A program made the position numbers and the translations under genes. This document shows positions 42,964 to 52,342 of a DNA stretch of 64,000 nucleotides, in pieces. The notes beneath the pieces are model-generated. The model had not been told where the DNA came from. It searched no databases and saw nothing but the letters and a program-made list of their open reading frames with translations. Source of the stretch: Catonella sp963545085. GTDB taxonomy: Bacteria; Bacillota; Clostridia; Lachnospirales; Lachnospiraceae. How positions within the stretch are numbered: position 1 is the stretch's first letter; the number at the start of each line of letters is the position of its first letter. The stretch is taken from NCBI GenBank assembly GCA_963545085.1, contig CAUUHV010000008.1:1-64000 (forward strand), in the 5' to 3' direction.

Positions 42964-43739
42964 TGTTTAATTTATTTAGTAAAAAAAGTAAAACGCGGAA
43001 AAGAAAATTATTTTCTATTGAAGATATTCCTGAAAACGGCGATGACGGATTACCTGTCATCGCTCTTTGGAATGTTTCAAAGGACTATTACTCAAAAAGC
43101 AACGGAGAAAAAAACTCTCTTAACAGTGTGGATTTAATTATAAGAAAAGGGGAGTTTGTTTTTGTTATAGGAGACAGCGGAGCGGGAAAATCCACCCTTT
43201 TACGACTTCTTTTAAAAGAAATAAATCCGACTTCAGGCAAGGTGTACGTGAACGGAAAGCATTTAAAAAGACTCAGAAGAGGGCAGGTTGCAAAATATCG
43301 CAGGGAAATAGGCATGGTTTTTCAAGATTTCAGACTTTTAAAGGACAGGAATGTTTATGACAATGTTGCATTTGCCATGCAAATTATAGAAAAAAAGCCT
43401 GATGATATAAGAAAAAGAGTACCTGCGGTGCTTTCGGTCGTGGGACTTTCAAATAAAGAGAAGTCATACCCTAAGGAGCTTTCAGGAGGCGAGCAACAGA
43501 GAGTGGCGATAGCGAGAGCTCTTGTAAATGAACCGGTGATTTTGCTTGCGGATGAACCTACCGGAAATTTGGACCCGAAAAACTCATGGGAAATAATGAA
43601 CCTTCTTGAAGAGGTAAACAGAAAGGGAACCACCGTGGTAGTGGTAACCCATAATCACGAGATAGTTAATATGATGAAAAAGAGAGTAATAACTTTAAAG
43701 GACGGAATGATAGTAAGTGATGAAAAGAGTGGTGTTTGA
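42963..43739 (+). CDS. ftsE: Cell-division ABC ATPase FtsE
   Basis: A 258-residue ATPase with Walker A GDSGAGKST, Q-loop VFQDFRLL, signature LSGGEQQR, Walker B ILLADEPTGNLD and H-loop VTHNHEIV. It carries a ~33-residue N-terminal extension rich in Lys/Arg (MFNLFSKKSKTRKRKLFSIED) not found in the standard ~228-residue FtsE. ATP hydrolysis by FtsEX drives activation of septal peptidoglycan hydrolases. It overlaps the regulator gene upstream and is followed by ftsX after 3 bp. Confidence 0.93.
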   Translation: MFNLFSKKSKTRKRKLFSIEDIPENGDDGLPVIALWNVSKDYYSKSNGEKNSLNSVDLIIRKGEFVFVIGDSGAGKSTLLRLLLKEINPTSGKVYVNGKHLKRLRRGQVAKYRREIGMVFQDFRLLKDRNVYDNVAFAMQIIEKKPDDIRKRVPAVLSVVGLSNKEKSYPKELSGGEQQRVAIARALVNEPVILLADEPTGNLDPKNSWEIMNLLEEVNRKGTTVVVVTHNHEIVNMMKKRVITLKDGMIVSDEKSGV

Positions 43740-43742
43740 CAA

Positions 43743-44645
43743 ATGAAAATAAGAACTTTGATACGCGGCATCCGGGAGGGGATTAAGGGAATATTCAGGA
43801 ACGGAATGTTTTCACTGGCCTCGGTAGGTACCATAACAGCCTGCCTTTTTATTTTCGGTCTTTTTTTCTTAATATTCAGCAATTTCAGATTCATGTTAAG
43901 ATCGGCGGAAGCTACGGTAGGTATAACCGTATTTTTTGAGGATAACCTTAAGCAGAGCAATAAGGTGGAGATAGGCGAAGAGATAAAGCGAAGAGCTGAG
44001 GTATCGGAAGTGATTTATACCTCGGCGGAGGAGGCATGGGAAAATTATAAAAGGACTTCGCTAAAGCCCGAGCTGATAGAAACCTTCGGAGATGACAATC
44101 CGCTTGAAAACAGCGATTCTTATACCGTATATGTAAAAAAAATAGAGGATCAGGAGAAAATAGTAAATTATATAGCCTCTATTAACGGAGTGAGAAAGGT
44201 AAACAGCAACGGAGGAACGGCAGGGAGTTTTTCAGCATTCAATTCTCTTATAAGCCTCATTTCTTTTACAATAATCGCAGTTCTTTTGGCTGTGGCCATA
44301 TTCCTTATAAGCACCACAATAACCATGGGTATCTCCGTCAGAAAAGAAGAAATAGCAATTATGAGGCTTGTGGGCGCTACGGATTTTTTCATAGAAGCGC
44401 CTTTTATCATAGAGGGAATTATTATAGGAGCGATAGGTGCCATATTGCCGCTCGGAATATTATACTTAATCTATGAGAGGGCGGTAGATATGCTTTCGAA
44501 ACGATTTAACACTCTTACAAATATTTTGGTTTTTATAGATTCAAAAACGGAATTCGCAACTCTTATACCGCTTTCGCTTACCATAGGAATAGGGATAGGC
44601 TTTATAGGCAGCTTTTTTACGGTAAGGAGGCATATAAATGTTTAA
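43743..44645 (+). CDS. ftsX: Cell-division ABC permease FtsX
   Basis: A 300-residue protein with the four-helix FtsX layout. There is an N-terminal membrane segment (GTITACLFIFGLFFLIF), an extracellular domain of about 120 residues including ATVGITVFFEDNLKQ, then three membrane segments from about residue 170, with VRKEEIAIMRLVGATDFFIEAPFIIEG. It transmits the FtsE ATPase cycle to an extracellular hydrolase; the M23 protein encoded next (8-bp overlap) is the obvious candidate. Confidence 0.94.
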   Translation: MKIRTLIRGIREGIKGIFRNGMFSLASVGTITACLFIFGLFFLIFSNFRFMLRSAEATVGITVFFEDNLKQSNKVEIGEEIKRRAEVSEVIYTSAEEAWENYKRTSLKPELIETFGDDNPLENSDSYTVYVKKIEDQEKIVNYIASINGVRKVNSNGGTAGSFSAFNSLISLISFTIIAVLLAVAIFLISTTITMGISVRKEEIAIMRLVGATDFFIEAPFIIEGIIIGAIGAILPLGILYLIYERAVDMLSKRFNTLTNILVFIDSKTEFATLIPLSLTIGIGIGFIGSFFTVRRHINV

Positions 44646-45873
44646 ACGGAAAAGATTTTTTATTATAATGCTTGCTTTAGGGACGGTTTTGATTCCTTTT
44701 GAAAGAGTTGTGTCGGTTAAAGCTACATCTATAAATGAGCAGAAAAGGGAGAAGAAAAAGCTTACCGAGAAGAAAAAAGCGATTGAAGAGGAAAAAGAGA
44801 GGTTTGAGGAAAAAAGGAACAGGCTGCAAAAAGAGGTTGAAGAACTTGATGTTAAGAAGCAGGAGATAGAGGAAAAAATAGATGCTACAAAAACTAAGAT
44901 AAAGAAGAACGAGAAAGCCTTAAAGAAAATAGAGCGTGAAATAGGCATTGCTGAAGATATAGCGAAAGATCAGTATGATACTATGAAGAAGCGTATACGC
45001 TATATGTATGAAAACGGCGAAACGGAATATATAGATATAATTTTAGGTTCCGCGAATGTCGGGGAACTTTTGAATCAGACGGAGTATATGACGGACATAG
45101 CGGAGTATGACAACTCTCTTTTAGACAAATATAACGCTACAATAGAATATACAAAAGATAAAAAGGCTGAAAAGGAAAAAAAGCTTGAGGAGCTTAACGA
45201 GGATAAAAGAGAGTCGGAGAAGGAAAAGGCTGAAAACGAGAAGCTTTCCGAAGCGAAGTCAGGTAAAAAAAGTGAATTTGACGCGCTGATAAAAGAAGCC
45301 GATTCAAAGATAAGCGGTTATTCAAAACAAATAGCCGACAAAGAGGCTTATATCGACAAGCTTATAGCTGAGGAAGAGGCTAAGAGAAGGGCTGAACAAA
45401 AAAGACTTGAGGAAGAAAGAAGAAGGAAGTCCGAAAATAATTCCGGAGGTAATCGGGGCGGAGAGATAAGTGACACGGGAATAAGCCTAAGCTGGCCTCT
45501 TCCGGGAAAGAGTTATATAAGCTCGGGCTTCGGCTATAGAGGTGAGGTTTTAAGGGGAGCGGGAACCTTCCACAGCGGAGTGGATATTCCGGCTCCTGCG
45601 GGAACGGGAATACACGCGGCGGCTCCCGGAACGGTTGTAAGCTCGGGCTATAACTGGTCTATGGGTAATTATGTGCTTATAGATCACGGCGGGGGAGTAT
45701 ATACCGTATATATGCATTCGTCCAAACTTTTGGTTTCAAGCGGGCAGAGTGTGTCAAGAGGAGAGCAGATAGCTCTTGTGGGCACAACGGGTATGTCTAC
45801 GGGACCCCATTTGCATTTCGGAGTAAAGATAAACGGAAAGTATGTGAATCCGTTAAGTTATGTTTCGCCGTAA
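44638..45873 (+). CDS. Coiled-coil peptidoglycan hydrolase with M23 (LytM) domain
   Basis: A 411-residue exported protein. A signal peptide (FFIIMLALGTVLIPF) precedes a long Lys/Glu-rich coiled coil (about residues 30-270, in two segments as in EnvC and PcsB) and a C-terminal M23 endopeptidase domain. All zinc and catalytic residues are present: FHSGVDI (HxxxD), the His in YMHSS and HLHFG (HxH). It therefore looks enzymatically active, unlike E. coli EnvC, whose LytM domain is degenerate. Gene order after ftsEX suggests control by FtsEX at the septum. AGGAGG precedes the ATG. Confidence 0.92.
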   Translation: MFKRKRFFIIMLALGTVLIPFERVVSVKATSINEQKREKKKLTEKKKAIEEEKERFEEKRNRLQKEVEELDVKKQEIEEKIDATKTKIKKNEKALKKIEREIGIAEDIAKDQYDTMKKRIRYMYENGETEYIDIILGSANVGELLNQTEYMTDIAEYDNSLLDKYNATIEYTKDKKAEKEKKLEELNEDKRESEKEKAENEKLSEAKSGKKSEFDALIKEADSKISGYSKQIADKEAYIDKLIAEEEAKRRAEQKRLEEERRRKSENNSGGNRGGEISDTGISLSWPLPGKSYISSGFGYRGEVLRGAGTFHSGVDIPAPAGTGIHAAAPGTVVSSGYNWSMGNYVLIDHGGGVYTVYMHSSKLLVSSGQSVSRGEQIALVGTTGMSTGPHLHFGVKINGKYVNPLSYVSP

Positions 45874-45914
45874 ACGGGAAGCGGATATAAGTTTATAAGC
45901 ATAAAGGATTTTAT

Positions 45915-47189
45915 ATGAGAAACAGTAAAAATTTTTTTCTTGGAGTTTTTGTGGGCATTGTGGCAAGTGTGGCAATAGTTATAGGATTATTTGATATAGC
46001 TATGTCCGACGTGAATGTGATGCGTTTTGTATACAAGGTTGGACGGCAGCTTGACAAATCGTTGCAGAGCGGAAATTATTATATTCCGTCGGAAGAAGGC
46101 ATGGACTGGGAAGCGGTGGAAGATAAGTCCAGGGCTATTTATGATGTTATCGATAAATATTACCTGAATGAGATTGATAACGAAAAGATGAAGGATTATG
46201 TTTACAAGGGGATAGTAAACAGCCTCGGTGACAGGTACAGCGAGTATTTCACCGAGGAGGAATACGAAAGATTCAATTCTTCCTCAAGCGGTACATATCA
46301 GGGAATAGGTGTGCTTGTACAGAAAAATGAGGATACGGGAGAGGTTGTTGTCGTAAAAACCTTTGAGAAGGGATCAAGCTATGAAGAAGGAGTTCAGGCG
46401 GGAGATGTTATTTATAAGATAGAAAATGAAGAGGTTACCGAACTGGAGCTTTCCGAGGTTGTAGCAAAGATTAAGGGTGAGGAAGGAACCTTTGTGCATG
46501 TTACTGTTTTAAGGAACGGTAAGGAGATTGAATTTGACCTTGAGAGGAGAAGGCTTGAGGTTGATACCGTTAAACATAAGATGATCGAAAAGAACGGAAA
46601 GAAGATAGGTTATATTGCGGTTGCCGAATTTGATGAGGTTACCGACAACCAGTTCAAAGAGGCTATAAAGGAGCTTGAAAAAGAGGGGATGCAGGGGCTT
46701 GTTATAGACCTCAGAGATAATCCCGGAGGACTTCTTGATGTTGCCTGCAGTATGCTTGACCGTATGATAAAGAAAGGTATACTTGTGTACACACTTGATA
46801 AGGACGGCAATAAAACTGTTGAAGAGGCTGAGGATAATGAAAGCTTTGATAAGCCGGTTTCCATAATAGTAAACGGAGGAAGCGCATCCGCGTCAGAGGT
46901 ATTCGCGGGAGCGATGCAGGATTATAAGGCGGCAACCCTTGTGGGTACAACTACCTTCGGAAAAGGAATAGTGCAGAGCATTCTTTCAATGGGTGACGGA
47001 ACTGCGGTTAAGGTAACGGTCTCGAAGTATTACACGCCGAACGGCAGGAATATACACGGAACGGGAATAACACCGGATGTGGAAGCGGCACTTGACGAAA
47101 AAGCGATTAAGGACGGAAAACTTGACGAAAAGAAAGATAATCAGCTGAATAAAGCTATTAAGGTTGTGGAAGAGAAGATAGGGAAATGA
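45915..47189 (+). CDS. ctpA: C-terminal processing protease (S41 family, CtpA-like)
   Basis: A 424-residue protease with an N-terminal membrane anchor (FFLGVFVGIVASVAIVIGLF), a PDZ domain (YQGIGVLVQKNEDTGEVVV, SSYEEGVQAGDVIYKIE) and the S41 peptidase domain. The catalytic serine is in VNGGSASASEVFAGA and the lysine in TTTFGKGIVQS. Such enzymes trim or degrade exported proteins, including peptidoglycan hydrolases. Placement behind ftsEX and the M23 gene suggests it regulates that hydrolase. Confidence 0.94.
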   Translation: MRNSKNFFLGVFVGIVASVAIVIGLFDIAMSDVNVMRFVYKVGRQLDKSLQSGNYYIPSEEGMDWEAVEDKSRAIYDVIDKYYLNEIDNEKMKDYVYKGIVNSLGDRYSEYFTEEEYERFNSSSSGTYQGIGVLVQKNEDTGEVVVVKTFEKGSSYEEGVQAGDVIYKIENEEVTELELSEVVAKIKGEEGTFVHVTVLRNGKEIEFDLERRRLEVDTVKHKMIEKNGKKIGYIAVAEFDEVTDNQFKEAIKELEKEGMQGLVIDLRDNPGGLLDVACSMLDRMIKKGILVYTLDKDGNKTVEEAEDNESFDKPVSIIVNGGSASASEVFAGAMQDYKAATLVGTTTFGKGIVQSILSMGDGTAVKVTVSKYYTPNGRNIHGTGITPDVEAALDEKAIKDGKLDEKKDNQLNKAIKVVEEKIGK

Positions 47190-47267
47190 GCTGATCTTCA
47201 ATCGTTGACAATGACATAAAACTATATTACCATAGTTTTTTATAAAGAGCGGAAAGAGGTTTTGAAA

Positions 47268-50200
47268 ATGGTTTATAAAGAAGTCAGAGCGGATATGAAT
47301 TTTGTCGATAGAGAAAAAGCTGTCGAGAAGTTTTGGAAAGAGAACAGGATTTTTGAAAAATCCATAGAAAATAAAAAGAACTCACCTACCTATATGTTTT
47401 TTGACGGTCCTCCTACGGCAAACGGAAAACCTCATATAGGACACGTTGAAACCAGAGTTATAAAGGATATGATTCCGCGCTACAAGACTATGAAGGGCTA
47501 TAAGGTGCCGAGAAAAGCGGGTTGGGACACTCACGGACTTCCTGTTGAGATAGAGGTTGAGAAGCTTTTAGGACTTAACGGCAAGGAGCAGATTGAAGAA
47601 TACGGCATGGAACCCTTTATTGAAAAATGTAAGGAGTCCGTATGGAAATTTAAGGGAATGTGGGAGGACTTTTCCGCTACTGTAGGCTTCTGGGCTGATA
47701 TGGACAATCCTTATGTTACATATCATGATGATTTCATCGAGTCGGAATGGTGGGCTTTAAAGGAGATTTGGAAGAAAGATCTTTTATACAAGGGTCATAA
47801 AATCGTGCCTTATTGTCCGCGCTGCGGAACTTCGCTTTCCTCGCATGAGGTGGCACAGGGTTATAAAAATGTAAAAGAGCGCTCGGCGGTAGTAAGGTTT
47901 AAGGCGGTCGGAGAGGATGCCTATTTCCTTGCGTGGACTACCACACCATGGACTCTTCCTTCAAATGTCGGACTTTGTGTAAATCCCGACGAGAGCTATG
48001 TAAAGGTTAAGGCTGCCGACGGATATGCGTATTATATGGCTGAAGCGCTTTTAGACAAGGTACTCGGAAAGCTTGGAAATGAAGAAACGAAAGCTTATGA
48101 AATCATTGAAAGGTACAAAGGCTCAGACCTTGAAAGACGTGAATATGAGCCGCTTTTTGTCTGTGCGGGAGAAGCTGCAAAGAAACAGAATAAAAAAGGT
48201 CATTTCGTGGTTATGGATAATTATGTAACTATGTCGGACGGTACCGGTATAGTACATATCGCTCCGGCTTTCGGTGAAGATGACGCAAGAATAGGAAGAA
48301 GCTATGACCTTCCTTTTGTTCAGTTTGTCAATGAGCAGGGTGAGCTTACGGAAGATACTCCTTTTGCGGGCAAGTTTATAAAAGACGCGGATCCTGATGT
48401 ATTGAGGGATTTGGAAGAAAGGAAGCTTCTTTTTGACGCGCCTAAGTTTGAGCATGAGTATCCTCATTGTTGGAGATGTGACAGTCCTCTTATTTACTAT
48501 GCTAAAGAAACATGGTTTATCAAGATGACAGCTGTAAGAGATGATCTTCTTAGGAATAACGACACGATAAACTGGATACCGGAGAATATAGGAAAGGGAA
48601 GGTTCGGTGACTGGCTTAAGAATGTACAGGACTGGGGACTTTCAAGAAACAGATATTGGGGAACTCCGCTTCCTGCATGGGTTTGTGAATGCGGTAAGGT
48701 TCATGTTATCGGCAGCAAAGCTGAGCTTAAGGAAATGAGCGATAACTGCCCTGACGACATAGAGTTACACCGTCCGTTTATTGACAATGTAACAATAAAA
48801 TGCCCCGCTTGCGGCAAGGAAATGCGTAGGGTATCCGAAGTTATAGACTGTTGGTTCGATTCCGGAGCCATGCCTTACGCGCAACATCATTATCCTTTTG
48901 AAAATAAGGAGCTTTTTGAGGAACAGTTCCCTGCGGACTTTATTTCAGAGGCTGTAGACCAGACAAGAGGATGGTTTTATTCGTTACTTGCCGAATCGAC
49001 TCTGCTTTTTAATAAAGCGCCGTTTAAGAACGTAATCGTACTCGGTCACGTACTTGATGAAAACGGACAGAAGATGAGCAAGTCGAAGGGAAATGCGGTA
49101 GATCCTTTTGAAGCTCTTGCGAAACACGGAGCGGACGCTATTCGCTGGTATTTTTATGCAAACAGCGCGCCTTGGCTTCCGAACCGTTTTTCGGATAAGC
49201 TTGTAACCGAGGGACAGAGCAAGTTCATGAGCACGCTATGGAATACCTATTCATTCTTTGTGCTTTACGCGAATATAGACGGCTTTGATGCCTCTAAATA
49301 CAAATTGGAATATGAGAAGCTTGCGGTTATTGATAAATGGCTGCTTTCAAAGCTTAACTCTACAATTAAGGCGGTAGAGGAAAACCTTGACAATTACCGT
49401 ATACTTGAGACTGCAAAGGTACTGCTTAACTTTGTGGATGAAATGAGCAACTGGTATGTAAGACGCTGCCGCAGCCGTTTCTGGGCAAAGGGCATGGAGC
49501 AGGATAAAATAAACGCTTATATGACACTTAACACGGCACTTGTGGAAATAAGCAAAACCGCAGCGCCTATGATTCCGTTTATGACGGAGGAGATTTATCA
49601 GAACCTTGTAAGAAGTATAGATAAGAGCGCTCCTGAGAGCATACATCTTTGTGACTTCCCTAAGGCGGATGAAAGTCTTATTGATAAAGAGCTTGAAGAT
49701 AATATGGACAAAGTTCTTGAAATAGTGGTACTCGGACGCGCGGGAAGAAATGAAGCGAATATTAAGAACCGTCAGCCTATAGGCAATATGTACGTAAACT
49801 TCGCTACGGGTAAAAATACGCTTCCGGAGATGTATATTGATATAATTAAGGAAGAGCTTAATGTTAAGAATATTGAAATGCTTGATGATGTAAGCAGATT
49901 CAGCGGATATATATTTAAGCCTCAGCTTCGCACCCTCGGAAAGCGTTTCGGCAGCAGGTTAAATGCTCTTAAAGAGGTGCTTGCGAACGTGGATGGAATA
50001 AAGACCATGGAGGAGCTTAAGAAAAACGGAAAAATCGTGCTTAATGTAGGCGGAACTGATGAAGAACTTGCTATGGATGATTTACTCTATGAGGCTGTAC
50101 AGGTTGACGGATTTGAAACACAGTCGGAGAACGGTATAACGGTAGTGCTTGACAGAGATCTTACTCCGGAGCTTATTGAAGAAGGTTTTGTAAGAGAGCT

Positions 50201-50429
50201 TATCAGCAAAATTCAGACCATGCGTAAGGAAGCGGGGTTTGAGGTAATGGACAAAATTACCGTTTTTGCCAAGGAGAATGCTAAAATCGAAGAACTCATG
50301 AATAAGAATAAGGAAAATATTTTAAGCGATGTAATGGCAACCGATATTATTGTGGGAAACGCCGACGGCTATGTTAAAGAGTGGAATATAAACGGAGAAA
50401 AGGTAACCTTAGGCGTTAAGAAAATTTAA
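47268..50429 (+). CDS. ileS: Isoleucyl-tRNA synthetase
   Basis: A 1053-residue class Ia synthetase. The HIGH motif is in GKPHIGHVETRVIKD, followed by WDTHGLPVEIEVEK; the editing domain contains LAWTTTPWTLPSNVGLC; KMSKS is in GQKMSKSKGNAVDP. Paired cysteines (CECGKVH, CPACGKEM) lie in the inserted zinc-binding region. The length and long C-terminal part resemble the longer IleRS type found in many Clostridia rather than the ~930-residue type. ATG at 47268 (AGAGG at 47255-47259) is preferred to TTG at 47262. No T-box fits in the short gap upstream. Confidence 0.96.
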   Translation: MVYKEVRADMNFVDREKAVEKFWKENRIFEKSIENKKNSPTYMFFDGPPTANGKPHIGHVETRVIKDMIPRYKTMKGYKVPRKAGWDTHGLPVEIEVEKLLGLNGKEQIEEYGMEPFIEKCKESVWKFKGMWEDFSATVGFWADMDNPYVTYHDDFIESEWWALKEIWKKDLLYKGHKIVPYCPRCGTSLSSHEVAQGYKNVKERSAVVRFKAVGEDAYFLAWTTTPWTLPSNVGLCVNPDESYVKVKAADGYAYYMAEALLDKVLGKLGNEETKAYEIIERYKGSDLERREYEPLFVCAGEAAKKQNKKGHFVVMDNYVTMSDGTGIVHIAPAFGEDDARIGRSYDLPFVQFVNEQGELTEDTPFAGKFIKDADPDVLRDLEERKLLFDAPKFEHEYPHCWRCDSPLIYYAKETWFIKMTAVRDDLLRNNDTINWIPENIGKGRFGDWLKNVQDWGLSRNRYWGTPLPAWVCECGKVHVIGSKAELKEMSDNCPDDIELHRPFIDNVTIKCPACGKEMRRVSEVIDCWFDSGAMPYAQHHYPFENKELFEEQFPADFISEAVDQTRGWFYSLLAESTLLFNKAPFKNVIVLGHVLDENGQKMSKSKGNAVDPFEALAKHGADAIRWYFYANSAPWLPNRFSDKLVTEGQSKFMSTLWNTYSFFVLYANIDGFDASKYKLEYEKLAVIDKWLLSKLNSTIKAVEENLDNYRILETAKVLLNFVDEMSNWYVRRCRSRFWAKGMEQDKINAYMTLNTALVEISKTAAPMIPFMTEEIYQNLVRSIDKSAPESIHLCDFPKADESLIDKELEDNMDKVLEIVVLGRAGRNEANIKNRQPIGNMYVNFATGKNTLPEMYIDIIKEELNVKNIEMLDDVSRFSGYIFKPQLRTLGKRFGSRLNALKEVLANVDGIKTMEELKKNGKIVLNVGGTDEELAMDDLLYEAVQVDGFETQSENGITVVLDRDLTPELIEEGFVRELISKIQTMRKEAGFEVMDKITVFAKENAKIEELMNKNKENILSDVMATDIIVGNADGYVKEWNINGEKVTLGVKKI

Positions 50430-50729
50430 CGGGAATTATTTGCGAAATATTGAATAACTGCATGGTCACAAACCGAAAAAGTCTTATATTGCCATATCAG
50501 ATTAAGAGGTTTATGACCTGTAGTGAAAATAATTTGGGCTTAAGAGCCGGTTTAATCATGCTGTTTATAAGTTGCATTATATAAACGAATAATGAGCGGA
50601 CGGAAATAAGTCATTATGAAGAATATTTCCTATGTTTGATTTAAAAACGCGAAAATACAAGTTGCTTAAAGATGGACTGCCGCGGAGATTTTGTACGGAG
50701 GCGGCTCGTTTGTGAAAAGGGAGATGACG
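50430..50729. other. Intergenic region between ileS and birA
   Basis: This 300-bp AT-rich gap has no supported gene, no clear terminator for ileS and no convincing promoter for birA. No BirA operator dyad was found. A GGAGG at 50697-50701 serves none of the better start choices. Confidence 0.45.
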
Positions 50730-52307
50730 GTGAATAAGACGGCGGTCGAAATTCTTGGACTTCTTGAGCAAAATAAGGGCAAATCCCTTTCGGGAGAGAA
50801 GATAGCTTCTCTCATAGGTACTACAAGAAGCGCGGTTTGGAAAAATATAAAGCTTTTAAGGGAAAGCGGTTATAGTATAGACGCGGCAAGCAACAGGGGA
50901 TATGAGTTGAACGAAAACAACGATATTTTTTCCGCTTTAAGCGTTGCGGCGGAGCTTGAAAAAATAAAAGAATTTAATGATATAAGGGTTAAGTTTGATA
51001 TAGAAGTGGTTGAGGAAATATCCTCAACAAATGCCGTATTAAAGGAGTCGGCAAAAAAAGGCGCTAAAGAGGGCAGGGTTTTAATAGCAAAAAAACAGAC
51101 TGCGGGAAAGGGAAGGCTCGGAAGAAGTTTTTTTTCTCCTAAAAACGGACTGTATTTAAGCCTTATATTAAGACCGGAGTTAAATTTCAGAGAGTCCATG
51201 TTTCTTACGGCTATAGCCGCCGTAGCCGTGGTGGAGGCGATTAACGAGGTGACGGGAAAAGAAGCCGGCATAAAATGGGTAAATGACGTTTATATGTCGG
51301 GGAAAAAGGTTTGCGGCATACTTACCGAGGCGGAAATAAATGTTGAAAACGGACTTTTGTCCTATGCGGTATTAGGAATAGGTATAAATCTGACTGAGCC
51401 GGAGGAGGGTTTTCCGGAGGATTTAAAGAGTATAGTAGCTTGCGTGTACGATAAGGAGGAAGCGACTAAGGGGAGTATGAACAGGCTTGCCGCCGCCATA
51501 ATAGGAAATTATTTTAAGTATTATGAAAAACTTCCGAAACATGATTTTATGGAAAGCTATAAGAAACATCAGATACTTATAGATAAGGATATTTACGTTA
51601 TAAGTCTTAATGATAAGAAGAAGGCTCATGTACTGGGCGTGGACGACGAGGCAAGACTGATTGTAGAATATGAGGACGGAAGCGGGGAGAGGATTTCAAG
51701 CGGAGAAGTGAGTGTAAGAGAAGTAAAGGATATGAAAAATGCTCCGAAGTTCAATAAACCGTCAGCTGTTTCCGTAATTCTTTTATTTATATTGACGGTT
51801 ACGGTTTTATTCGGCTGCGGTATCAATACACAGGGCGGAGCCGGAACAAAAAAAAGTGCGGCTGCAACATTTTCGGAAACGGATGATATTTCATCTAAAG
51901 ACACCTTTGTATTTGAGGTAAAAAGTACGAATTTTGTAATAGGAGAAGATCCTACCGGTAAAATAAATGCTCTTTCCGAAAAGCATTATGAATTTGAAGC
52001 TTTAAGCTGTGCTCTTTCCGGTAAGGATATTATCTATTCATTCAGCGGATTTAATCTTACCGTTAATAAAGAGAATGAAGAAAGTCCTTGTAGGCTTGTT
52101 TCCATTTTACTTACCGATGACAGCGTGACAACGAAGGAGGGGCTTTATATAGGAATGTCGGAGAGCGATATGGAAAAAATTTACGGTGAGCCCGATGAGG
52201 ATAATCTTTACGGCTCTTATACATACAAAAAGGGAGATACGGAGCTTAATATTTTAACCGAGGACGGGACTGTAAGCTCTATAGAGTATCGTAAGACTGA
52301 TGCTTAG
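50730..52307 (+). CDS. birA: Biotin protein ligase BirA fused in frame to a lipoprotein-like domain
   Basis: Residues 1 to about 333 are a complete bifunctional BirA. The N-terminal winged helix is LSGEKIASLIGTTRSAVWKNIK; the ligase domain has SSTNAVLKESAKKG, the biotinyl-AMP loop GKGRLGRSF, KWVNDVYMSGKKVCGILTE, and the C-terminal domain ends SSGEVSVREV. The frame then continues without a stop through a hydrophobic segment (SVILLFILTVTVLFGCG) with lipobox-like LFGC into ~170 more residues ending with an IGMSESDMEKIYGEPDE motif. An internal ATG at 51732 could start a separate lipoprotein. GTG at 50730 has GGGAG six bases upstream; ATG at 50724 is an alternative. Ligase function certain; the fusion is open. 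Confidence 0.85.
   Translation: MNKTAVEILGLLEQNKGKSLSGEKIASLIGTTRSAVWKNIKLLRESGYSIDAASNRGYELNENNDIFSALSVAAELEKIKEFNDIRVKFDIEVVEEISSTNAVLKESAKKGAKEGRVLIAKKQTAGKGRLGRSFFSPKNGLYLSLILRPELNFRESMFLTAIAAVAVVEAINEVTGKEAGIKWVNDVYMSGKKVCGILTEAEINVENGLLSYAVLGIGINLTEPEEGFPEDLKSIVACVYDKEEATKGSMNRLAAAIIGNYFKYYEKLPKHDFMESYKKHQILIDKDIYVISLNDKKKAHVLGVDDEARLIVEYEDGSGERISSGEVSVREVKDMKNAPKFNKPSAVSVILLFILTVTVLFGCGINTQGGAGTKKSAAATFSETDDISSKDTFVFEVKSTNFVIGEDPTGKINALSEKHYEFEALSCALSGKDIIYSFSGFNLTVNKENEESPCRLVSILLTDDSVTTKEGLYIGMSESDMEKIYGEPDEDNLYGSYTYKKGDTELNILTEDGTVSSIEYRKTDA
51732..52307 (+). CDS. Possible separately initiated lipoprotein (3' part of the birA frame)
   Basis: Starting at the internal ATG, the product would be a 191-residue lipoprotein: basic N-terminus MKNAPKFNKP, hydrophobic core SVILLFILTVTVLFG, cysteine in LFGCG, then a Ser/Thr-rich linker. 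Near the C-terminus KEGLYIGMSESDMEKIYGEPDE resembles the BamE-like repeat of small Gram-positive lipoproteins. The only ribosome-binding sequence is AAAGGAT ending two bases before the ATG, which is weak. This entry overlaps the fusion above as an alternative reading. Confidence 0.45.
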   Translation: MKNAPKFNKPSAVSVILLFILTVTVLFGCGINTQGGAGTKKSAAATFSETDDISSKDTFVFEVKSTNFVIGEDPTGKINALSEKHYEFEALSCALSGKDIIYSFSGFNLTVNKENEESPCRLVSILLTDDSVTTKEGLYIGMSESDMEKIYGEPDEDNLYGSYTYKKGDTELNILTEDGTVSSIEYRKTDA

Positions 52308-52342
52308 CTTAACAAGTCTGTAATTTAGCAGGAGGTGGCTAT

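Noticed and set aside
47190..47267. T-box riboswitch for ileS
   Set aside because: The gap to ctpA is only 78 bp, too short for a T-box, and no GGTGG or specifier-type elements are present.
48853..48863. GGTTCGATTCC, which looks like a tRNA T-arm
   Set aside because: It lies in frame inside ileS (residues WFDSG) and no acceptor stem, D-arm or anticodon arm surrounds it.
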